Shown in pieces: positions 1 to 8,111 of a DNA stretch of 42,724 nt; within the stretch, counting starts at the first letter, position 1, and each line of letters opens with the position of its first letter. The translations under genes and the position numbers were made by a program. Under the pieces are notes generated by a model. It saw only the letters and a program-made list of their open reading frames with translations. It made no database searches and was not told where the DNA came from. Source of the DNA: Negativicutes bacterium (GTDB lineage: Bacteria > Bacillota > Negativicutes > Anaeromusales > Anaeromusaceae); the NCBI GenBank assembly GCA_009929485.1, contig SAAJ01000027.1, positions 1 through 42,724 of the forward strand, in the 5' to 3' direction.

Positions 1-19
1 TGCTTTCATCGAAAAGCAA

Positions 20-472
20 CTATACAACTGGATGGCGGCCTTGCCCAATTACATCAAGGCTTATTTCCCAATTTCCTGCTGCGAAAGTTGAGTTATTAAC
101 TTCTTGAATTTCTGAGTTAAGAGGATAGCAATCCAAAAAAGACGCGATAGCATCAGTACTAGTCAATATCGCCATGTACGGCGAGTGAACCGCCGCAAAA
201 ATACGCCAGGTGCTGACGTAGGGGATAAAACCAGGCTTATGAAAGACAGGATACTCCTCTAAGTCCTCGAGCCTTGGCAAAACCGGCTGAATCCCGGGAT
301 TTTTGGGGAACTCCCGCTGTACATGCCGCCCGCATAAGAAAACATACGCCTCCTTAGAAGACGAGAAGCCTTGAATATGAACCCCCACCTCTCTGGAAGT
401 AATGGCCGCCACATCCTTGCATGTATTTACCAAAGCAAATCCACCTTCAAAATCCACCGCAAAACAGTTCAT
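20..472 (-). CDS. Small hypothetical protein, viroplasmin/RNase H N-terminal-like
   Basis: A 150-residue protein of uncertain function. The N-terminal half (FAVDFEGGFALVNT, then GVHIQGFSSSKEAYVFL) resembles the small caulimovirus viroplasmin/RNase HI N-terminal fold, in which a short beta hairpin is followed by a GF-S--EA-FL helix. I see no RNase H catalytic acidic residues, so an RNA- or DNA-binding role is only a guess. It begins 3 bp after the stop of the upstream ATPase, with a GAGGGG Shine-Dalgarno inside that gene, so it is probably translationally coupled and last in the mobilization operon. It ends 20 bp from the window edge. Confidence 0.6.
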   Translation of the reverse strand: MNCFAVDFEGGFALVNTCKDVAAITSREVGVHIQGFSSSKEAYVFLCGRHVQREFPKNPGIQPVLPRLEDLEEYPVFHKPGFIPYVSTWRIFAAVHSPYMAILTSTDAIASFLDCYPLNSEIQEVNNSTFAAGNWEISLDVIGQGRHPVV

Positions 473-475
473 GAA

Positions 476-2452
476 CTATTCCCCCTCTTCCTTTAGTAAT
501 TCGTCTACTGCTTCTTTGCGCAAAACCAAAAAGTGCCTACGTGGAAATTTTTTTGATTTGCACACATATTCATTGACCTTATTGCCATTGGCTACTTTTT
601 TACCAACAGAAATGTCTTTGCTCAAAAGCAGCTCTTTGATTGTCAGCGGCTTTGTTAGCCATTGCTCCCCCTGCTTTTTGTAGTAACTCACAACCAAATC
701 CCACGCACTTTCAAAACGCACCCAGATTAGATCCGTCTTTTTTTCGTGGAAGCCTATAAATTGGGACTCATCAAGAACATATGTTTCTTCGTCTTTTGCT
801 AGGCCATTCTTGGGTCCTGTGCCAATGCTTTGCATCAAAGCATACAAAAATCTGACTTCCGGTTTTTGCTTTTTGCTATTTTCTTGATGCTGCTGCAGCA
901 AGCTCATAATAGACCGCTCAAACAGCTGCATAAGTTCTGATTTTTCTGCTTCGCCTACCCCGCAGTAAGAAGCAAATTGAAGGACAAAATCAGCCAGCAA
1001 GCGCAGACCCGCTGCCGCATCAATTAAACGGCGCGTTTGTAGCGCTTGCTCATAATAAGCTCTGTATCGGAAAAAGAGCTCACCGCAACCCGATGCTAAG
1101 TCGTCACCATGCTCTTCCAAGAACTGCAGGTACAGGGCAAAATAATTTCTTATAATACTCTGGTCCTTTTGAAAGGTGGTTAATACCCCTCCATCAAAGC
1201 ATCCTTCTACAATTGGCACCATAATGGTGCGATAATTGCTTGATGCTCCAAGGCCCAATTCTTCTTCACCAGTCAGGATAATGCCCGACCTAACTACATT
1301 CCTTGCGACACGGTCAGAATTCTTCATCGACATCTTTGTTGGAAACACTCCGTCTCCAACCGCACGAATGACGTCTTCTGCGGCCTCGACTGCTTTGTTT
1401 TTGCTGCTCTGCTCACTGTTAGAAAAATCGTCCAAGCAAACAGTCTGATCGCGAAGCATGCTGATATTGTATTGCAAGCTGGCCAGGGTAGATGCAATAC
1501 GAATGACTGCATGGTTCCTGTTTCGATCAAAAACATTCGAGATTTCACGGGCGACAGATGTTTTCAACAAATTTGTCCCGCCTTTTAAAAAGAGGACACT
1601 GCGAAACTCAACACCAGCTTTTTTAAGCCAAATAAGACTATAGCCTATGTGCGCGAAAAGCCAAATAATACCAATTGCCGCATTGCCTTTTCCAATGTCC
1701 ACGAATGAGCTTCCGCGCCTAAACAGGGTATACCGATTAGAATCGCGCACATCAGGAATTTCACAGTCTGAATAGAAAGGGTCTGATCCAATGTAGAATT
1801 GGGTTCGACCTTGTCTTGTCATCCAGCCTGTCGTCATGGTACTGACCACCCGTGGCAAGTCTTTCAGGCCATTTTTGACTATATCCGTCAAGTACTCTTC
1901 GATTGCTTCTCTACCAGCAGTGGTAAGCAGCACATCCGGATATTTCTGGTGAATGATTTGATAAATCTGCTTATACTGCTCCATCGGGACTAAAATATGT
2001 TTGATTTCATCGCCCCACGCTTTGCAACGCACTTCACAATGGAGCAATTCCTCAAATACTTTGTCGGTTTTGTATTGCTCTAAAATCTCGACAATACGCA
2101 CCTTCGCACTGCTTATCAGTTCGGTTTCGTCAGTGCTTCTTTTTAAGTTGAGGCCTTCGTCGTCTTCAATATATTTACTACCTGACAAAAACCTACTGCC
2201 TAACAACCGTTCTTGCTTACTTTGCAATACCGAGCCTAACTGCCTAGCCCAAGTCCCATCTTCCAGTGGAATTGCACGCATGGACTGAAAGAAAGAAACA
2301 TTGATGGCCTTTTCCTTCGGCAACACCAAAGTAACCGGCTCCACTTCGCCTTCACCTGCCGGAAGTTTCTCCGGCACCTTTTCCAGCTGAATTTCTCGGC
2401 TCTGCTTCGGCATAAATTCAACAGAATCAAAACTTCCTTTGGGTAAATTCAT
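476..2452 (-). CDS. P-loop ATPase, primase/helicase-like (DUF927-type)
   Basis: A 658-residue protein with a central ATPase core. A Walker A-like loop, GGTNLLKTS, lies at residues 291-299, a Walker B-like CLDDF at about 339-343, and a possible sensor region (GIILTGEE) near residue 390. The loop has Leu where the usual Gly precedes the Lys. The layout, an alpha/beta N-terminal region followed by a RecA/AAA core, resembles DUF927 or phage/plasmid helicase-primase ATPases. It overlaps the relaxase stop by 26 bp and has its own AAGGAG site, so it is cotranscribed with the relaxase and likely acts on element DNA during replication or transfer. Family placement is by motif only. Confidence 0.7.
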   Translation of the reverse strand: MNLPKGSFDSVEFMPKQSREIQLEKVPEKLPAGEGEVEPVTLVLPKEKAINVSFFQSMRAIPLEDGTWARQLGSVLQSKQERLLGSRFLSGSKYIEDDEGLNLKRSTDETELISSAKVRIVEILEQYKTDKVFEELLHCEVRCKAWGDEIKHILVPMEQYKQIYQIIHQKYPDVLLTTAGREAIEEYLTDIVKNGLKDLPRVVSTMTTGWMTRQGRTQFYIGSDPFYSDCEIPDVRDSNRYTLFRRGSSFVDIGKGNAAIGIIWLFAHIGYSLIWLKKAGVEFRSVLFLKGGTNLLKTSVAREISNVFDRNRNHAVIRIASTLASLQYNISMLRDQTVCLDDFSNSEQSSKNKAVEAAEDVIRAVGDGVFPTKMSMKNSDRVARNVVRSGIILTGEEELGLGASSNYRTIMVPIVEGCFDGGVLTTFQKDQSIIRNYFALYLQFLEEHGDDLASGCGELFFRYRAYYEQALQTRRLIDAAAGLRLLADFVLQFASYCGVGEAEKSELMQLFERSIMSLLQQHQENSKKQKPEVRFLYALMQSIGTGPKNGLAKDEETYVLDESQFIGFHEKKTDLIWVRFESAWDLVVSYYKKQGEQWLTKPLTIKELLLSKDISVGKKVANGNKVNEYVCKSKKFPRRHFLVLRKEAVDELLKEEGE

Positions 2453-2993
2453 CGTTTTCCACTCCTTCGTGAATCGTAATGACCGGTAGCTTGTACTTCT
2501 TCAGTACCGCGTTCATGTATTCTTTATAGCCCCGAAGCACCGGCTTCTCCAGGCGAAACTTGCGCCCTCGATTCGGCCCATAAAGAACAATTGAATTTAT
2601 CAAAACATGGACATGTGGCCAAAATACCGCCCCTTTGCTTTTGGTAATATGCACGCCCTGCAAAAACTGTATCCCATATTGCATGAGGTACTCATTGATT
2701 TCCCAGGCAATAAATCCGGCGTCATTGGCCCGTAACAGCCCTTTAAAATCGAGCAAGCAGTGGTAACAAAGTCTCCTGCCCGGATAGCCATAGGCTATAT
2801 GCGGCAAAAGAAAGGATTTTAGAATTTCGTCGGTCGTTCCTTCCGCTGGCACACCAAAACCACTAACCATATTTGGCGTGTCATAGATAAAACCGTTCCA
2901 CGTTCGCTTCTCCGAATCTACAACGTAATCAACCAGTTGCTTCAATCGGAGTTCTTTATCGTTTGGACCAGTAAATACTCGCAGAATTGGCAT
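2427..2993 (-). CDS. Short relaxase/mobilization nuclease
   Basis: A 188-residue protein with the relaxase metal-binding signature H-x-H-x3-N (H127, H129, N133 in FWPHVHVLIN), preceded by a DYVVDSEK segment resembling motif I, where Tyr23 could be the nicking residue. Relaxases nick one strand at oriT and stay covalently bound to it. MOBP-type relaxases are usually 300-600 residues, so this is close to a bare catalytic domain. The start is supported by AGGAGG about 10 nt upstream. It overlaps the preceding ribbon-helix-helix gene by 52 bp and the following ATPase gene by 26 bp. I infer that it mobilizes the surrounding element; a rolling-circle Rep function is the alternative. Confidence 0.75.
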   Translation of the reverse strand: MPILRVFTGPNDKELRLKQLVDYVVDSEKRTWNGFIYDTPNMVSGFGVPAEGTTDEILKSFLLPHIAYGYPGRRLCYHCLLDFKGLLRANDAGFIAWEINEYLMQYGIQFLQGVHITKSKGAVFWPHVHVLINSIVLYGPNRGRKFRLEKPVLRGYKEYMNAVLKKYKLPVITIHEGVENDEFTQRKF

Positions 2994-3229
2994 ATCCGCA
3001 AAACCTCCTGCTTTACGCTGTCCTCATAGCTTTGCTTGCTATCCAGGAGCATAATGCGAAGCTCCATCAGCGCTTGCGTCAGCTCTTGCAAGCTTAAAAA
3101 GACTACGTTTTCCTTGGCGCGCAGGCGCTTAATCACGTATTTGTTCAACGAGAAGCCGCAAGCTGCGGCTTCCCTGGACAATTTTTCATGCAAATCCGCA
3201 GGGAAAGTAATCGTCTGTTTACGGAACAT
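2942..3229 (-). CDS. Ribbon-helix-helix relaxosome accessory protein (MobC-like)
   Basis: A 95-residue protein. The N-terminus (QTITFPADLHEKLSREAA, then GFSLNKYVIKRL) follows the ribbon-helix-helix plan: a beta strand contacting DNA and two helices with a G-S-x-x-Y-turn. A helical C-terminal tail follows. Small RHH proteins of this kind next to a relaxase usually bind oriT and recruit the relaxase (MobC/NikA group). GGGAGG precedes the ATG. It overlaps the upstream gene by 11 bp and the relaxase by 52 bp, so the three are tightly coupled. The sequence is too short to separate a MobC from a simple copy-number repressor. Confidence 0.7.
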   Translation of the reverse strand: MFRKQTITFPADLHEKLSREAAACGFSLNKYVIKRLRAKENVVFLSLQELTQALMELRIMLLDSKQSYEDSVKQEVLRICQFCEYLLVQTIKNSD

Positions 3230-3542
3230 ATGTGCCTCCCTTGATTACAGGAAGCCAAGCTTCGTAGTATTCGATCTGCTGCCACAAGCAGGCCACTTTC
3301 TCTGCATCTAATCCCCCAGTAGCAACCACTTGTTCCATCAACTTCCGCAGGCATTTCACATCCTGTACAAATCGGTCGCTTACAATGGCTATGGGCTTTT
3401 TGCTCCGAAGCTGCATATGAATAACGCGACTTAGCGAAAGCCCCGCTAGGTCCGCTTTGTACCGGAAATCTTGCACCATTAAGACAGGCAACGTCACACT
3501 TACCCGAGTGGTGTCCATTTTAATTTTCTTCTTCTTTCTCAT
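3219..3542 (-). CDS. Small RHH-like DNA-binding protein of the mobilization operon
   Basis: A 107-residue protein starting at the internal ATG (MRKKKKIKMDTTR), which has AAAGGAG about 11 nt upstream. The frame is open to 3659, but the upstream part lacks a ribosome site and looks noncoding. A very basic N-terminus is followed by TTRVSVTLPVLMVQDFRYKA and LSLSRVIHMQL, consistent with a second ribbon-helix-helix fold, then a helical tail. It is first in the mobilization operon and overlaps the next gene by 11 bp. It may be a paralogue of that neighbour, the two together forming an oriT-binding complex or an autoregulator. The function is inferred from fold and context. Confidence 0.6.
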   Translation of the reverse strand: MRKKKKIKMDTTRVSVTLPVLMVQDFRYKADLAGLSLSRVIHMQLRSKKPIAIVSDRFVQDVKCLRKLMEQVVATGGLDAEKVACLWQQIEYYEAWLPVIKGGTYVP

Positions 3543-3690
3543 TTGCAGCACTCTCCTTTCGATAGCGGCCAAGCAGCCGTCGCCACCCAAACCGCTATCT
3601 ATGAAAAAAATATTGGGGTTCCAGAACATGTCCTTGAGTTGTATCTTACTGGAAACCAAGCAAGAAAACTCCCACTAAGTACTGCAAATT

Positions 3691-3731
3691 AAAAAGGCTA
3701 TGAAAAACTTGAAAATCAAGAATCCATAGCC
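3691..3731 (-). terminator. Rho-independent terminator after the ERF operon
   Basis: Arms GGCTATG (3696-3702) and CATAGCC (3725-3731) enclose an inner CTTG/CAAG stem. Read on the minus strand the hairpin is followed by TTTTT. It lies 30 bp after the ERF stop codon and separates the recombination genes from the mobilization genes, implying two transcription units. Confidence 0.75.
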
Positions 3732-3760
3732 CACATTTCCGGAAAGCTTACTATTAAGAT

Positions 3761-4348
3761 TTAAGCAGCCCCCTGTTGGTTTTTCTGACATTTCATGCAT
3801 AAAGGACGACCAAACTTATTCACCGAGACTTTTTCCACGCCTGGTGTAATAGGCATATCGCAATCGCTGCAGCGTGCCGCTTTACCAACGCTGCTTCCAT
3901 TCCCGCGCCCTTGAGTATTCGACATTCCCTCGTCAGTCCGGCTATCGGCTTCAGGGTCATCATTGGTACTAATAGCCAGTCCCATCAAGAATGCATATTT
4001 TATAGCTGCAGTCTGAGCCTTCATAACGGCTTTATCTCCTCCGTCCTGCCCACTTCCCAAACCGACTAACTGAACACTCTCCCCGCTGTCGGCATCCAAG
4101 AGCGTAACGGTAATCCGAACAGTCACTCGCTGCTCGACATTCCCCTTGCTGTTTTGCACCTCGCTTGACTGCAGCACCTCTGGCGTTACTATTGAAGCAA
4201 TTTTGAATTTGACGAGAGCCGCATTCACCTTTTCAAGCACATCTGCGGATGTGGCGTATTTGTAATGATGGAAGTCGTTTAAGCCATTTTTTCTGACCTG
4301 GCTGCACTCAGCCATAACCTGTACTAACTTCCCTGCAATTGCTTTCAT
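3761..4348 (-). CDS. ERF-family single-strand annealing protein
   Basis: A 195-residue protein. The first 130 residues match the ERF family of phage/plasmid single-strand annealing proteins: a helical start, the YKYATSADVLEKVNAAL segment, and the glycine-rich signature GSGQDGGDKAVMKAQTAAIKYAF-like stretch at about residues 95-118. ERF proteins form rings on ssDNA and pair homologous strands without RecA. The C-terminal end adds CSDCD and CMKCQ, a CxxC pair likely to bind zinc. AAGGAGG precedes the ATG. Together with the upstream PD-(D/E)XK nuclease it makes a plausible annealase-exonuclease recombination pair. Confidence 0.9.
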   Translation of the reverse strand: MKAIAGKLVQVMAECSQVRKNGLNDFHHYKYATSADVLEKVNAALVKFKIASIVTPEVLQSSEVQNSKGNVEQRVTVRITVTLLDADSGESVQLVGLGSGQDGGDKAVMKAQTAAIKYAFLMGLAISTNDDPEADSRTDEGMSNTQGRGNGSSVGKAARCSDCDMPITPGVEKVSVNKFGRPLCMKCQKNQQGAA

Positions 4349-4435
4349 TTTTGTCCGTCCTCCTTGTTTTCTTCGTCCGTCCTGTCATGAATCCTTGTAA
4401 ATACTGGCTTTTTTAACTAAACGGACAACTAACAC

Positions 4436-5341
4436 CTAACCTGCATTCGCTTGAACGGACGTCCCGTCCATCTGTCGCAACGTCTGTCCGTAAGAACAAT
4501 GCTCGGCCACCTGGCAGTAATCTTTACACTTGCGATCATGCCAACGCTCCTTACTGCTGCACCGGGGCGGAAGCCGCTTTTCCGCCAACGCCTGCTGCAA
4601 GTTTTGGGCTTTTTTCTGCATATACCGAAGAATCCAACTGTCACTGATGCGGCGAATAGGAATAAGGTATACGGCCTGGTCGATGCCTCGTTCTGCAGCC
4701 ATGCGAAGGCTGCTATCGCGGCATAAGGCTTGGATCACCATTCGATTGACCGCAAGGCCCTGCTGCTCTAGAAGAATGCGGTAATAATTGAGCTGGATCG
4801 CCCAATCCCCTACGCCCCGAACGCCATCGTCGCGCCATTCCTTGCGGTACTTCATCTGTCCTTTCTTCTGACCACTTGCGTAATGTTGGCCAGTTGGCAC
4901 GTCCACTTTATAACGGCCCAGGGCCTTCATAATTTTATAAGAGCTGGTCACCTTCAAATCCCCCAGCACCCCCTCATCTGCGTCTAATATTTGTCCGTAC
5001 AGGTCAAACTTGCCGGTGGTAATGTCATCTCCCAGGCGTATCTCACTGAGCATATTTCCATTCGCATGCTGCTCATGCATTGTATGCACAGCGCTGCCAT
5101 GTAGAGCATAAAGGAGGCTCTGCGGATCTACGGCATATTGGGTCATCTTCTTCAGGTAGGTTTCTCTGGTTCCGGCAATAAGCTCGGTCACGCTGGCTCC
5201 AGTAAGGTTCCGGTTTAAGGAGGCCGCAACGGACCGAAGGGTGGGCAGGAACATGCAGCGCATCGCCTGCTGGCATTGATTTAAACAATCTTCAATAGCG
5301 ATTTGTTTTCCATTGGGGCAGATAAACGCATAGGCTGGCAC
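4436..5341 (-). CDS. PD-(D/E)XK nuclease with C-terminal Fe-S cysteines
   Basis: A 301-residue RecB/Cas4-type nuclease. It has an ALHGSAVHTMHE helix (about 79-90), D113 in GKFDLYG, and the catalytic GDLKVTS (D128, K130). The C-terminus carries C261, C272, C276 and C282, the spacing seen in AddB/Cas4-like nucleases that hold a 4Fe-4S cluster, and the N-terminus has further cysteines (C8, C19, C23, C29). It likely resects DNA ends to feed the ERF annealase encoded just downstream. The start is a GTG with GGAGAGG about 10 nt before it. It overlaps the upstream gene by about 60 bp. Confidence 0.85.
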   Translation of the reverse strand: MPAYAFICPNGKQIAIEDCLNQCQQAMRCMFLPTLRSVAASLNRNLTGASVTELIAGTRETYLKKMTQYAVDPQSLLYALHGSAVHTMHEQHANGNMLSEIRLGDDITTGKFDLYGQILDADEGVLGDLKVTSSYKIMKALGRYKVDVPTGQHYASGQKKGQMKYRKEWRDDGVRGVGDWAIQLNYYRILLEQQGLAVNRMVIQALCRDSSLRMAAERGIDQAVYLIPIRRISDSWILRYMQKKAQNLQQALAEKRLPPRCSSKERWHDRKCKDYCQVAEHCSYGQTLRQMDGTSVQANAG

Positions 5342-5631
5342 AGAGCATCCTCTCCTTTTTCTGTAGTTGTTTCTTCGGTCTCGCTTTCTTCTTCCAGAGT
5401 AGCTACAGCTACCATATCCCCAGTTAAATCGGCTTCCTCCGTAAGTAACAGGCGCAAAGGTAGCTGCTTTAAAAGGGACTGCAAGCTATCTGCCAATACC
5501 TTAGCCTGAGAATAACTGAAGGATGCGCTCAATCGCATTCTCCCACTTTCCAGCGCAATATGCACAGCCCCGCGTTTCCCATCCAAAGTCACTTCTGTAT
5601 CCTGATAGATGTAGCATTGATGGACATACAT
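5281..5631 (-). CDS. Hypothetical protein in recombination operon
   Basis: A protein of about 116 residues that I do not recognise. The first 75 residues look like a compact alpha/beta domain; the C-terminal part is acidic and low-complexity (EEESETEETTTEKGED), probably disordered. The ATG at 5631 is preceded by GAGGAGG; a GTG one codon earlier is also possible. It overlaps the nuclease gene by about 60 bp and lies 27 bp after the DUF932 gene, so it is part of the operon. Small acidic-tailed proteins next to annealases can be ssDNA-binding partners, but nothing in the sequence proves this here. Confidence 0.6.
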   Translation of the reverse strand: MYVHQCYIYQDTEVTLDGKRGAVHIALESGRMRLSASFSYSQAKVLADSLQSLLKQLPLRLLLTEEADLTGDMVAVATLEEESETEETTTEKGEDALCQPMRLSAPMENKSLLKIV

Positions 5632-5658
5632 CACTTCATCCTCCTCACAAAATTGAGC

Positions 5659-6771
5659 TCAACGGGCCAGCGCCAAGGGCGTTATATTTTTCATGGGTCG
5701 GGCTTCTTCTTTAGAAACTGCTACCACCGGTACTGCCGAGGCAGCGCTGGCTAATAGTTCTCCGCCCAGGCGTTCGAGTTCCGTGGCCCTGCCATAGTCA
5801 TCTACGTCCTGGCTGGTTCGGGTCACGGCATTAATCAGGCCATACTGGCTACAGTCTCCAGAGCTAATGAAATGCCGCAGGATGCTGCCTCGTTCGTTCT
5901 GGTTCAAAAGATACCGGTCTGCCAGCACTTCCACCGTCTGCACCGGATTGTTGCCAGTAGGTAGCTGCTTAGCTTGGCGCAACTTGTCTACAGATAGCTG
6001 GAAAAGAGTCTCGTCCACTACGGTTTTGAGTGTGTCTTGAACCTTCATGAAGAAAGTTTTATCGTCTTGGGCCAGCGTTTCATCGGAGAAAATTTCATAA
6101 GCGGCATCATCATTTTCAATCTGCCGCCCTACATGATAACGCTTCTGAGCATAGTCTTTGACGATCAGCCCGTTCTTGCATACCAGCCGGAAGAGAAGCG
6201 GCTCCACCTTAAGACTGCCCAAGCCTACCTCGCTGTTGGAAATAACCATGCCAGCTTGCACCGCATCCCCCACGTCCACCTCCGCCTGCAGACGTTTATT
6301 GATCACCTTAATGAACATATGCGATCCAGTCACCTCGCAGGACGCCAGTTCTGCGCCTTTCATGTCCTTAATGAACGGAAAAACTACCTCCGCCAGCTCC
6401 AGGTTATCCAACCGCCGATAGCGATCCGACAAAAAGGCTCTGGCTTTGCCGTCTAAAGTCCGCACCATGCGGCTGGCCGGCTGCTGGATAAACCAGCGGT
6501 TAATGTTGTAATCGAGCAGTTCCGGATCTTCGCCGCGCATTTTCTGGTAGTACTTTTGCGGAATCTGCAAACGTTCTCCCAACTGCCGATGCATCAGCTC
6601 GCTAACCACGAACTCTTCCGCTCCCTCTGGCAAAACAACCTGCAGCAAGCTTTGCCCTTCTTCCGTCTTGACCGCCAGTTTCCGGGTATCCGCCACAAAA
6701 TCCTTACGATTTTTCCGCTGCCGCTCCAGCTCCTCTGCTAAATCGAAAATGCTTCTGCCTTGTTTCATCAT
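5659..6771 (-). CDS. DUF932 phage/plasmid protein
   Basis: A 370-residue protein of the DUF932 (TIGR03299) family, found on phages and plasmids. Recognizable segments are ERLQIPQKYYQKM, the NRWF strand, and RAFLSDRYRRLDN, which sits in the conserved core near residues 130-140. The biochemical role of the family is not settled; members lie beside ssDNA-annealing and replication proteins, as here. The N-terminus is basic and helical. AAGGAAG precedes the ATGATG start. The gene lies 28 bp after the RadC-like gene and 25 bp before the next one, within the same operon. Confidence 0.85.
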   Translation of the reverse strand: MMKQGRSIFDLAEELERQRKNRKDFVADTRKLAVKTEEGQSLLQVVLPEGAEEFVVSELMHRQLGERLQIPQKYYQKMRGEDPELLDYNINRWFIQQPASRMVRTLDGKARAFLSDRYRRLDNLELAEVVFPFIKDMKGAELASCEVTGSHMFIKVINKRLQAEVDVGDAVQAGMVISNSEVGLGSLKVEPLLFRLVCKNGLIVKDYAQKRYHVGRQIENDDAAYEIFSDETLAQDDKTFFMKVQDTLKTVVDETLFQLSVDKLRQAKQLPTGNNPVQTVEVLADRYLLNQNERGSILRHFISSGDCSQYGLINAVTRTSQDVDDYGRATELERLGGELLASAASAVPVVAVSKEEARPMKNITPLALAR

Positions 6772-6799
6772 GATCGCTTCCTTTCGTTTTAAAATTTCT

Positions 6800-7438
6800 T
6801 TACAGCCAACCGTCCTCTTTGGCGCTGGAGTAACCTAAATGACCTACGATAATATGATCCAGCACATCAATCCCTAGTATTTTCCCGGCTTCCACCATCC
6901 TGCCCGTCAGCATCTTGTCTTCTTGGCTGGGAGTGGTATCGCCGCTGGGATGGTTATGCACCAAGACCACTGCCGCTGCCGCCTGTTTAATGGCTCTTGT
7001 AAATACCTCTCGCGGCGCGACAAGAGCTCCGTCTAAAATACCGGTTGCAACATGGCTGCTCGATAAAATGCGATGTTTAGTGTTAAGCAGCAAAACGTGG
7101 AACTCTTCCTGTGTGCGGTACGAAAGCTGCCGGAAATACTGGAATGCATCTTGCGGACTCCGAATGCCAGGCGGTACTTTGGCTTTACTAAGCCCCTGGC
7201 AGCGCAGCATGAGTTCATACAGCGCTTGGAGCTGCTTGGCTTTTTTCGGACCTATCCCTCGAATCACCGCCATTTCTTTGGGCTGCGTGTTGACCAGCCA
7301 TTGCCGCAAATGCCCGCAGGTTCCATACTCTGCGGCAATTTCCTGTACCGTTGCCTCCGGCAATAACCAAGACAGCAACTCTTCGTCACTGGCTTCCGAA
7401 AAACTCCCCACAACCAAATCATCATTAGCTTTACGCAT
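6800..7438 (-). CDS. radC: RadC-like JAB domain protein
   Basis: A 212-residue protein of the RadC/UPF0758 family. Residues about 56-75 (VIRGIGPKKAKQLQALYEL) form a helix-hairpin-helix DNA-binding motif. The C-terminal JAB domain has the full metal signature H161-x-H163-x7-S171-x2-D174. The family name came from a repair phenotype later assigned elsewhere; the enzymatic role is unknown. Copies on mobile elements are common beside recombination genes, as here, where it is first in an operon with DUF932, a nuclease and an ERF annealase. GAGAGG lies about 10 nt before the ATG. Confidence 0.9.
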   Translation of the reverse strand: MRKANDDLVVGSFSEASDEELLSWLLPEATVQEIAAEYGTCGHLRQWLVNTQPKEMAVIRGIGPKKAKQLQALYELMLRCQGLSKAKVPPGIRSPQDAFQYFRQLSYRTQEEFHVLLLNTKHRILSSSHVATGILDGALVAPREVFTRAIKQAAAAVVLVHNHPSGDTTPSQEDKMLTGRMVEAGKILGIDVLDHIIVGHLGYSSAKEDGWL

Positions 7439-7545
7439 CTTGGCATCGTCCTCTCATTTTGAAATTTGGGCATAAGAAAAAGAGCCAGCAAATTGCCAGC
7501 TCTTCAGCTTCCTTATACCCAGGTTTTCTATGTTACTATGATCCT

Positions 7546-7593
7546 CTGCAGGGTCTTGAAGTATATCTTCAAGACTGCAGCTTCTCTATTATA
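7546..7593 (-). promoter_or_regulatory. Leader inverted repeat and -10 box upstream of the radC operon
   Basis: An inverted repeat with arms GTCTTGAAG (7553-7561) and CTTCAAGAC (7667-equivalent on this window: 7567-7575) is flanked by a second pair of CTGCAG hexamers (7546-7551, 7575-7580). On the minus strand a TATAAT lies just upstream (7588-7593), so the hairpin would sit at the start of the radC operon transcript or overlap the promoter as an operator. No T-run follows, so it is not a simple terminator. I see no good -35 box. Role inferred. Confidence 0.45.
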
Positions 7594-7691
7594 ATATATA
7601 TTTGAATATTGAGACTTTAGCTTTTCTATGCTTTCCGTCTTTACATGTAGCTACACAATTCTAACGTTCTATATTTGCAGCCACTATCTAT

Positions 7692-8063
7692 TTACAAGCG
7701 CGTATAGTCTTGCGAATATCCTGTAGTCAAATTGTTCAGCATCATATAATCATTATTGCCATTTGTAAACGTCAGTGTATCGATGCTACGCCCTCCATTT
7801 ACGGCAATCGTAACCACAAAGTATGTTCCGTCATCCGAAGCATCCCTAAGCTGATAAGACGCCTTACCAAAATCACGATATGTAATCGTTAGTTTACTTC
7901 CATCTTGTGCTTGCCATGTTCCTTGAATCAAATTACTTGCTCGAACAATATCTTGCTGGCTGGCAGCAACCGCATTCTGCGTATCGCACACATGATCAGC
8001 GATAATCGCTCCCACTCCAATTACTATTACAAACATTAATCTCAGCCAAACTTTCCTTTTCAT
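7692..8063 (-). CDS. Small exported protein of unknown function
   Basis: A 123-residue protein from the ATG at 8063, which has AGGGAG about 9 nt upstream. The N-terminus (MKRKVWLRLMFVIVIGVGAIIA) has the basic region and hydrophobic core of a signal peptide or single anchor. The mature part (IQGTWQAQDGSKLTITY, then SDDGTYFVVTIAVNGG and MMLNN) reads as a small beta-rich domain like lipocalin-type or DUF-type 'GTW' repeat proteins, but there is no lipobox. It follows the BREX-associated ATPase by about 50 bp on the same strand. It is probably unrelated to BREX function; I cannot name a family. Confidence 0.65.
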   Translation of the reverse strand: MKRKVWLRLMFVIVIGVGAIIADHVCDTQNAVAASQQDIVRASNLIQGTWQAQDGSKLTITYRDFGKASYQLRDASDDGTYFVVTIAVNGGRSIDTLTFTNGNNDYMMLNNLTTGYSQDYTRL

Positions 8064-8111
8064 AAAGCCCACTCCCTTTTAATTTTAATAACCCTTCGGT
8101 TTAGCCACAAA

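Noticed and set aside
402-683. Plus-strand frame at the left end
   Set aside because: Antisense to the ATPase and viroplasmin-like genes, without ribosome site or domain.
7475-7505. AGAGC...GCTCT hairpin after the radC start as a terminator
   Set aside because: Only five base pairs form cleanly and the loop contains mismatches; at most a decayed structure.
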